DNA of 19,426 bases from Piscirickettsiaceae bacterium (GTDB lineage: Bacteria > Pseudomonadota > Gammaproteobacteria > Methylococcales > Cycloclasticaceae), in the NCBI GenBank assembly GCA_002401365.1, contig NVSW01000009.1, positions 1-19,426 of the forward strand, read 5' to 3'. Under the pieces are notes generated by a model, which searched no databases, was not told where the DNA came from, and saw nothing but the letters and a program-made list of their open reading frames with translations. A program made the translations under genes and the position numbers. Positions 13,323-19,426 of the stretch are shown here, one piece after another. The stretch's first letter is position 1; every line of letters starts with the position of its first letter.

Positions 13323-14119
13323 CAGGACCTGATACTTTAAAGCTAGCTGAAGATAATTGGCAAACAACAATGGGCGCCTGGTTTCCAGGGGAACGAGTAG
13401 TACTACACGGTAAAGATTTATTTACCGAATTGAATGAACTCTCATGGTTTAAATATCTCATGTTTGGCATAACGGGTAAGGTCTTCTCTAATGAGGAAAT
13501 TTCCCTGATCGAAGCCATCTGGACATTAACCGTTAGCTACCCAGAACCAAGACTTTGGAATAATCGGGTGGCATCATTAACCGGAACAGCTCGCTCCACT
13601 GGGGCACTTGCTACATCTGCAGCTATAGCCGCTTCCGAAGCAAGTATATACGGCAACCAAATCAATATAATAGCCATTGACTTTATAAAACGTGCTGCAA
13701 TTATTGATAATGCTAAAGGCTCATTAATCGACTTGGTAAAAGCCGAAATGAAAAAGAACCGTATAGTTCCGGGGTACGGTCGGCCTATTGTACAAAACGA
13801 TGAGCGTATACAGCCTTTAATTGATGCCGCCAATAAATTAAATTTAACCGGCGGTGCTCATTTTAAAACAGCTCAAAGAGTTGAAAAAACATTACTTGAA
13901 AGCCGCTACCGAATGGTCATGAACGCCAGCGGCCTTGCAGCTGCATTAATGGCTGATATAGGAATTAGCAATAGGCAATATTATTACTACACTATACTCG
14001 CCTTTTCGGCTGGAATCATTCCTTGCTATATAGACGCAGTCAAGCAAAAAGAAGGTACTTTCTTTCCATTAAAGTGCGATAGGTTAAACTACACAGGGCA
14101 CAAAACTAGAAACTGGTAA
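13319..14119 (+). CDS. Citrate-synthase-fold protein B, paralogue of the preceding gene, catalytic triad replaced
   Basis: The 266-residue product shares the spacing pattern of its neighbour: an SW..Y motif near 42-46, a PEPR segment near 75-78 (PGPR in protein A), and a VPGYGRPIVQNDER segment at 150-163 that matches the VPGFGHP...DPR region of citrate synthases and citryl-CoA lyases. The His of GFGH is R155, while the substrate-region Arg of DPR is kept (DER, R163). The HGGA segment is replaced by GNQINI (112-117), and the NVDG Asp by S204 in MNASG. It overlaps protein A by ATGA, so the two are probably made in equal amounts and may form a heteromer. The carboxyl end is rich in basic and aromatic residues. 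No function can be named. Confidence 0.8.
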   Translation: MTGPDTLKLAEDNWQTTMGAWFPGERVVLHGKDLFTELNELSWFKYLMFGITGKVFSNEEISLIEAIWTLTVSYPEPRLWNNRVASLTGTARSTGALATSAAIAASEASIYGNQINIIAIDFIKRAAIIDNAKGSLIDLVKAEMKKNRIVPGYGRPIVQNDERIQPLIDAANKLNLTGGAHFKTAQRVEKTLLESRYRMVMNASGLAAALMADIGISNRQYYYYTILAFSAGIIPCYIDAVKQKEGTFFPLKCDRLNYTGHKTRNW

Positions 14120-14176
14120 TATTTGGAATCTCAACTAAGCTTACAAAACAATTTATAAATGTTTGTAGGTAATAAA

Positions 14177-16258
14177 ATGAGAAAAAATTTAGCTTGGTTG
14201 CTTTCTATAATAATTTATTGCACATTTGGCACTGCATTTGCCTTTGATGAAGAAGAGCAACTACTGGACGCTTTTGGAGATGAAGAGTTTTTATATATCT
14301 CCACGGGGCGTAAACAAACCATTTCGCAGGCACCCGCCGTTGCCAGCATAATAACATCTAAAACCATACGCCAAATAGGTGCTCGTGATATTGATGAAGT
14401 ATTGGAAACCATACCTGGTTTGCACGTGTCATATTCAGCAGGTGGTTATAACCCTATTTATCAAATCAGGGGAATATCTTCCGACTTCAACCCTCAAGTG
14501 TTAATGCTCATTAATGGCATCCCTATTACTAATATATTTCTAGGCAATCGTTCTCAAGCATGGGGAGGAATGCCGGTCGAAAATATTTCTAGAATTGAAG
14601 TCATTCGTGGCCCAGGGTCAGCCATTTATGGTGCTGATGCCTATGCAGGCACCATTAATATTATTACAAAAAACTCTACTGAAATAGATGGCATTGAAGC
14701 AGGAGCATCTGTAGGCAGTTTTGATGAATACCGTGGTTGGTTACAATATGGTGGTGTCTTTGCAGGCTGGAGCACAGCCTTATCAGCACAAGTGTTAGAT
14801 ACAAATGGCCAGCATGAGAAAATTGATGCTGATTTTCAAACGGCACTAGATGCTATTCCATTTTTAGCAACAAATGCATCACTAGCTCCTGGTGGTGTTA
14901 GCCTTGGCAGGCAATCGCTTGATACGCGTATCGATATTTCTAAAGACAAGTGGCAAATTCGTTTTGGCTACCAAGCTAGACGAGATGTTGGACTAGGTGC
15001 CGGCTTATTTAGTGCCTTAGACTCAAATGGCGAGGGCGATGCTGATCGCTATAACGCTGATATCACTTACATCAATAATGATTTTTCTGACGATTGGGAA
15101 TTAAAAGCACAATATAGCTTTTTTAATACTATTACCAAATCTGATTTAGTCTTATTGCCCCCAGGTACAAACACAGGGGCAGGTGTTTTTCCAAACGGTG
15201 TTATTGCCAAGCCTGATGTATATGAACGCCATAATCGTATTGACCTCACAGCTTTTTACACGGGTATAAATCGTCACGACATCCGTATTGGAGCAGGCTT
15301 TAATCATCAAGATCAATACAAAATTGAAGAAAAGAAAAATTTTGCAACCGCAATATTCATGGCTACACCTATATTAATCCCCTTGGGCTCACTGGTTGAT
15401 GTAAGCAATACAACACCCTTTAACCAGGAAGAAACCCGTAAAATTTATTATGGTTTTATTCAAGATGCATGGGATTTTGCACCCGACTGGACGTTGACAG
15501 CAGGCTTACGTTATGACCATTATTCTGATTTTGGCAGTACGATAAACCCTCGATTAGCACTAGTTTGGCAAACAAGTTACCGTTTAACCAGCAAATTATT
15601 ATACGGCCGTTCATTTAGAGCGCCCTCCTTTGCCGAACAATTTAATATTAACAACCCTGTTGCACTAGGCAATCCAGATTTAGATCCGGAAACAATTGAT
15701 ACCTATGAAGTGGCCTTTGACTATGCAGCAACTGATGACCTGCGAATTGGTTTTAATATGTTCTATTATAAAATGAAAGATATTATTCGGTTTGCGCCTA
15801 CCACAGCCAATAATACGGGCGAACAAACAGGCCATGGCTTGGAGTTAGACGTTAATTGGAAAGCAGCAAAGAACCTCAGCATTAATGGTAATTACGCATA
15901 CCAATCATCTGAAGATAAAGACAGCAATAGTGACGCTGCAGATTCACCTCAACAACAATTATATATACGTGCACACTATTCTTTAACGCCTATTTGGTCT
16001 TTAAATACGCAACTAAACCATGTTATGGATCGACAACGAGCAGCGGGCGACCTACGCTCAGATATTGATGACTACACCGTGGTTGACCTAACGATACGTG
16101 CAACAGAGTTTTCGCCAGGGTATGAGTTTGCCGTATCTGCACGCAATTTATTTGATGAAGACGTATTCGAGCCATCATTAGCGCCCGGTGCGATACCAAA
16201 TGACTTGCCATTGGCTGGTAGAGGTTTTTTCGTAGAATTAAGAAAATCTTTTAATTAA
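14177..16258 (+). CDS. TonB-dependent outer-membrane receptor
   Basis: TonB-dependent receptors are outer-membrane beta barrels that take up scarce ligands such as siderophores, cobalamin or glycans using energy from TonB-ExbBD. The start at ATG 14177 (MRKNLAWLL) is preferred over 14159: it gives a clean signal peptide ending AFA and has TAGGT seven bases upstream. The mature protein (about 670 residues) has a plug domain at about 45-165 (VASIITSKTIRQIGARDIDE, then IPGLHVSYS, QIRGIS, RIEVIRGPGSAIYGADA and GTINIITK) and a barrel ending in FFVELRKSFN, with the terminal aromatic residue expected. It resembles CirA/BtuB-type receptors in the plug, but the ligand is not evident. It lies 57 bp after citrate-synthase-like gene B without a terminator, and a binding-protein gene follows. 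Confidence 0.93.
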   Translation: MRKNLAWLLSIIIYCTFGTAFAFDEEEQLLDAFGDEEFLYISTGRKQTISQAPAVASIITSKTIRQIGARDIDEVLETIPGLHVSYSAGGYNPIYQIRGISSDFNPQVLMLINGIPITNIFLGNRSQAWGGMPVENISRIEVIRGPGSAIYGADAYAGTINIITKNSTEIDGIEAGASVGSFDEYRGWLQYGGVFAGWSTALSAQVLDTNGQHEKIDADFQTALDAIPFLATNASLAPGGVSLGRQSLDTRIDISKDKWQIRFGYQARRDVGLGAGLFSALDSNGEGDADRYNADITYINNDFSDDWELKAQYSFFNTITKSDLVLLPPGTNTGAGVFPNGVIAKPDVYERHNRIDLTAFYTGINRHDIRIGAGFNHQDQYKIEEKKNFATAIFMATPILIPLGSLVDVSNTTPFNQEETRKIYYGFIQDAWDFAPDWTLTAGLRYDHYSDFGSTINPRLALVWQTSYRLTSKLLYGRSFRAPSFAEQFNINNPVALGNPDLDPETIDTYEVAFDYAATDDLRIGFNMFYYKMKDIIRFAPTTANNTGEQTGHGLELDVNWKAAKNLSINGNYAYQSSEDKDSNSDAADSPQQQLYIRAHYSLTPIWSLNTQLNHVMDRQRAAGDLRSDIDDYTVVDLTIRATEFSPGYEFAVSARNLFDEDVFEPSLAPGAIPNDLPLAGRGFFVELRKSFN

Positions 16259-16304
16259 CAATAATTCTCTTTAACATTCCATCAAGGACGATGAAACTTA
16301 TTTT

Positions 16305-17258
16305 ATGTCTATAAAGAAGTCACATAAATCAATAGTAACCGCTTTAATAATTCTTGTTAGCGCTCTAACGGGAAATGCTTTATCGGCTAAAAGTGATTTC
16401 AATATTGCCGTTTTCTACCCCGATGTTAGAAAACCGTTCAGCACATTTTTTGAAGCCATTACTGATGGTATCGAAAAAAGTGATTATGCTAACATTTCTA
16501 TAAAAAGTGTTGCCAAGGAAGCTAGTTCTAGCGATATATCTGATTGGTTAAAGGAAAACAAGCCTGATGCGGTTATCTTGCTTGGTAGTAGCTTTAAGCG
16601 CTACAGCAAAGAACTGGATGGGCCTTTTGAAGTCATCTATGGCGCTACATTTTTTTCAAACACTCGTATTAATCAAGGCCATACTGGGGTCTCAATTACA
16701 CCTGATCCCACACTATTATTTGGTCAATTAAAAAAATTAAGCCCGAGTGTAAAACAAGTTAATGTTGTTTATCACCCTCAAACCAATAATTGGCTCATTG
16801 AACGCGCCGAAATAAGTGCAAAAAACTTAAATCTAATTCTGAAAAAATATCCTGTTGAAAATATACAGCAGGCAGCGGCAGCTTATCGTGACATTATAAG
16901 TACGGGAAATTTCTCTAACCATGCTTTGTGGTTGCTGCAACATGAGCCTACCCTCGATGAAAAATCATTATTACCAAAAATATTGGCTGATGCATGGCGC
17001 TACCAACAAATTGTTTTTTCAAGCAATTCAAAACACGTTAAACGGGGAGCTTTATTTTCATTACTACCCGATAACAATAAATTAGGTGAGGATTTAGCTA
17101 AAAAAACGGTCACTATTTTAAATGGGGGGAACAAACACATTGAAACGATGCGGTCATCCCTAGTGGTCGCTAATATTAGAACCGCTAAACATTTGTCACT
17201 ATCCAGTGAAATATTAGGCCGTGAACATTTCGCAATCACATATCCAAGGCAAAAATAA
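16305..17258 (+). CDS. Periplasmic ABC-type substrate-binding protein (PF04392-like), probably sensory
   Basis: The 317-residue product has a signal peptide (hydrophobic core IVTALIILVSALTGNALSA, cleavage after ALSA) and two lobes of a periplasmic binding protein: FNIAVFYPDVRKPFSTFF at the start of lobe 1, PDAVILLGSS, then VNVVYHP and, in the C-terminal part, IVFSSNSKHVKRGALFSLLPD, shown by HVKRGALFSLLPDN, which is typical of the ABC_sub_bind family. No permease or ATPase gene adjoins it; instead a TonB receptor precedes it and a hybrid kinase starts three bases after it. A sensory role, delivering ligand state to the kinase's periplasmic domain, is therefore more likely than transport. The AAGGA upstream is about 16 bases from this ATG and closer to a seven-codon ORF at 16291. 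Confidence 0.88.
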   Translation: MSIKKSHKSIVTALIILVSALTGNALSAKSDFNIAVFYPDVRKPFSTFFEAITDGIEKSDYANISIKSVAKEASSSDISDWLKENKPDAVILLGSSFKRYSKELDGPFEVIYGATFFSNTRINQGHTGVSITPDPTLLFGQLKKLSPSVKQVNVVYHPQTNNWLIERAEISAKNLNLILKKYPVENIQQAAAAYRDIISTGNFSNHALWLLQHEPTLDEKSLLPKILADAWRYQQIVFSSNSKHVKRGALFSLLPDNNKLGEDLAKKTVTILNGGNKHIETMRSSLVVANIRTAKHLSLSSEILGREHFAITYPRQK

Positions 17259-17261
17259 ACC

Positions 17262-19426
17262 ATGAATATGTCACGCATCTTTAAATTTCCAAGCTCAACC
17301 TTTAGACGCTTGCTCGCAACCACATACGTATTTGGCATCGTATTATTAATTGTAATTGCCACCCTAATTACATCGAACTTATCAAGTAAATCAGTCCACG
17401 ATAGCCTGCAGCAAACCGGTACGCAACTCGTCGAGTCTTTTGCCGACAAGGCACGACTTGCACTACTTTACCAAAGTGAAGATGAAGCAAAACTCGTTAT
17501 TACGGCCATTTTGGAATTTCCTGATGCTTTACAAGCCGGCATCTATAACGAAACAAAACAAAGCATCTACGTCAGTAATGACGATTTAAAAAGTCTGCGC
17601 TTACCCTCTTTGCTTGCCGCAGGTAGCACGCCATTTACCTATGCAAATGAGAACGAATGGATATATAGCTCTGCTGTTTACAGCGCACCGAATGACGAGG
17701 ACACACCATATTTTGAAGATGCCTTTGAACCGCAATTACTGGGTTATGTTCAGTTAAAAATTGGCAAAGGTACACTAACGCAACTTAGGAACGACTTTTA
17801 TAAATACAACTTGTTGGTTATTGGTGTATTAGCCATAATTTTACTTTGGGCTCTTCTTGCGATTACTAGCCGAGTAACAAAACCAATTCATCACCTTGCC
17901 GAAAATATGCAAAACGCTGCAAAAGGTGGCAAACTAATTCGTGCAGAAATTGGTGGAACACAAGATATTATCCGCATGGAAGAGGCGTTTAATAATTTAA
18001 TGGATATTCTTGAAAAACGCCAATCTGAACTACTATCGACTCGTGATCTTGCACTGGAGGCTGCAAAAGTTAAAGGTGAATTTGCCGCCAATGTTAGCCA
18101 TGAACTAAGAACGCCATTAAATGGTATTTCTGGCATGTTGGAGTTACTGTCCGAAATGAGTTTAACCGTACAACAAAAAGAATACTTACAAGTTGCCTCA
18201 TCAAGTGCCGACTCTCTATTAGAGCTAATTGATGATGTATTGGATTTTTCAGTCTACGATCAAAAAGGCATTACCTTTAACAATAGCTCATTTAACTTAA
18301 GAAAATCGCTTGAAGAATTTGCTGTTTTACTTGGCCCACAGGCACATCGTAAAAACATTTCTTTCGCTTATTTTATTGCTGACGATGTACCGAAAAACAT
18401 CATTTCTGACAATGCAAGATTGCAACAAATTTTGCACAACTTATTAGGCAATGCTCTTAAGTTTACCCACGCCGGTAGTGTGAGTTTATCTGTATCAAGC
18501 CATCAACATGACTCATCCGGTGTTTCTCTATTATTTGAAGTAACCGATACAGGGATTGGTATTCCTATCGATGCACAAGAAAAGGTATTTGAAGCCTTCT
18601 CACAAGCCGATAGTTCAACAACTAGGGAATACGGTGGCACTGGTTTAGGATTAGCTATATGCAAGCAATTAGTTACCCTTTTCGGCGGCGAAATCGGCGT
18701 TAATAGTACAGTTGAGAATGGCAGCACTTTTTGGTTCACCATTATTGTTGAGCCAGATGATGAAGCAAATGCATCTTATGCCGTTCTACAGAGCTTAGAA
18801 CCATCAAATAGCAAAGTCTTATATGTTGGCGATGACCTTATTTGTAAAAATTTCATGGGCCAGCATTTAAAAACGTTATCCTATTCAGCCGACTTTATAG
18901 ACAATGGAAGTACCGCATTACGAAAAATACGCGACGCGGCATCAGCACAAAATGCCTACGATATTATAATTATTGATGAATTACGTAACGGCATGAGTCA
19001 AACTGCATTGGTTAAATTTATCGCCGATGATGATGCCTTACAGACTGCTAATATAATTATGACAGTCAACCACCTAGTAACAGAGCTTGATGATTCGAGC
19101 TCATTTAGATATCTGACAAAACCCGTAAGAGAAACTGACTTGCTCTACGCATTAGGTTTCAATAAAAATCTAACGCTTGAATCAAACACTGACACTACCA
19201 GCACTGAACAGGTTGAAAAAGATCAATTTGAATACAACCATGCACATATTTTAGTTGTTGAAGATAACCGGGCAAACCAACACGTAGCTAAAGCTATGCT
19301 TGAACGATTCAAATGTGCAGTTACCATTGCAAGAAATGGTAACGAGGCCATTGAAATTGCATCTAGATACACATTTGATTTGATTTTTATGGATTGTCAA
19401 ATGCCTGAAATGGATGGCTATGAAGC
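17262..19426 (+). CDS. Hybrid sensor histidine kinase/response regulator, CHASE8-like sensor, 3' end cut by window
   Basis: At least 721 residues are present. Transmembrane helices at about 18-38 and 184-204 enclose a periplasmic domain whose segment ARLALLYQSEDEAKLVITAI, shown by its start, followed by FPDALQAGIYNE, resembles CHASE8 domains. HAMP follows, then HisKA with phospho-acceptor H280 (NVSHELRTPLNG) and HATPase_c with the N box HNLLGNALKF, DTGIGI and GGTGLGLAI. A divergent receiver (about 518-640) keeps the acidic pair, D572 and TKP but lacks the usual DxxMPxMDG loop. A second, canonical receiver starts near 660 (ILVVEDNRANQ) with D711 in MDCQMPEMDG and runs off the window; an Hpt domain could follow, as in BarA/GacS-type kinases. 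ATG 17262 and ATG 17268 are both possible starts. Confidence 0.94.
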   Translation, partial: MNMSRIFKFPSSTFRRLLATTYVFGIVLLIVIATLITSNLSSKSVHDSLQQTGTQLVESFADKARLALLYQSEDEAKLVITAILEFPDALQAGIYNETKQSIYVSNDDLKSLRLPSLLAAGSTPFTYANENEWIYSSAVYSAPNDEDTPYFEDAFEPQLLGYVQLKIGKGTLTQLRNDFYKYNLLVIGVLAIILLWALLAITSRVTKPIHHLAENMQNAAKGGKLIRAEIGGTQDIIRMEEAFNNLMDILEKRQSELLSTRDLALEAAKVKGEFAANVSHELRTPLNGISGMLELLSEMSLTVQQKEYLQVASSSADSLLELIDDVLDFSVYDQKGITFNNSSFNLRKSLEEFAVLLGPQAHRKNISFAYFIADDVPKNIISDNARLQQILHNLLGNALKFTHAGSVSLSVSSHQHDSSGVSLLFEVTDTGIGIPIDAQEKVFEAFSQADSSTTREYGGTGLGLAICKQLVTLFGGEIGVNSTVENGSTFWFTIIVEPDDEANASYAVLQSLEPSNSKVLYVGDDLICKNFMGQHLKTLSYSADFIDNGSTALRKIRDAASAQNAYDIIIIDELRNGMSQTALVKFIADDDALQTANIIMTVNHLVTELDDSSSFRYLTKPVRETDLLYALGFNKNLTLESNTDTTSTEQVEKDQFEYNHAHILVVEDNRANQHVAKAMLERFKCAVTIARNGNEAIEIASRYTFDLIFMDCQMPEMDGYE

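Noticed and set aside
13319..14119. The two citrate-synthase-like genes as one gene split by a frameshift
   Set aside because: Each protein carries its own counterparts of the same motifs (SW..Y, PxPR, PGF/PGYG, NxSG/MTG), so they are tandem paralogues, and the junction is a normal ATGA overlap.
14159..14176. Earlier ATG (14159) as start of the TonB-dependent receptor
   Set aside because: It adds six residues before a typical signal peptide and lacks a Shine-Dalgarno, while ATG 14177 has TAGGT upstream and gives a normal signal sequence.
17000..17449. Minus-strand ORF of 149 codons across the binding-protein/kinase junction
   Set aside because: Both plus-strand genes are strongly supported here, and the antisense product has no recognisable domain or plausible start signal.
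1..19426. CRISPR array, rRNA, phage or toxin-antitoxin genes
   Set aside because: No regularly spaced direct repeats, rRNA segments, phage structural genes or small paired ORFs with a recognisable toxin or antitoxin pattern were found on reading both strands.

Overview
The window looks like a chromosomal segment of a low-to-mid GC, motile, Gram-negative gammaproteobacterium, probably marine. This is inferred from the flagellar gene order cheR-cheV-flgA-flgM-flgN-flgZ (the Pseudomonas-type arrangement), a 2-oxoglutarate dehydrogenase operon, a TonB-dependent receptor and AT-rich intergenic DNA. No genus can be named from the sequence alone.

Layout. Bases 1-749 are the right part of a decayed IS3-family insertion sequence; its left end lies outside the window. 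It sits inside cheR, of which only the first ~76 codons remain (750-977, minus strand). cheV follows on the minus strand. flgA, flgM, flgN and a PilZ flagellar brake (flgZ) run divergently on the plus strand. A tRNA-Arg(CCU) gene at 4542-4615 separates the flagellar block from sucA-sucB-lpd (4725-10279), which encode the three components of the 2-oxoglutarate dehydrogenase complex. A 12-bp perfect hairpin closes that operon.

After a 366-bp AT-rich gap, a same-strand run of six genes extends past the window end. It comprises an acetolactate-synthase-like ThDP enzyme, two translationally coupled small citrate-synthase-fold proteins that both appear to lack the classical catalytic triad, a TonB-dependent receptor, a periplasmic ABC-type binding protein with no ABC transporter beside it, and a CHASE8-like hybrid histidine kinase cut off by the window edge. 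Gene spacing (1-bp gap, ATGA overlap, short gaps, no terminator) suggests one transcript. This is the least ordinary part of the window: an uncharacterised small-molecule metabolism module joined to what looks like a trans-envelope sensing module.

How the genes work together. FlgM (anti-sigma-28), FlgN (hook-filament chaperone), FlgA (P-ring chaperone), CheV and FlgZ serve flagellum assembly, chemotaxis and c-di-GMP braking. A very good FliA promoter precedes flgM, and weaker FliA-like and RpoN-like elements overlap in the cheV/flgA divergent region. Loss of cheR would remove receptor methylation unless a second cheR exists. sucAB-lpd runs the TCA step from 2-oxoglutarate to succinyl-CoA.
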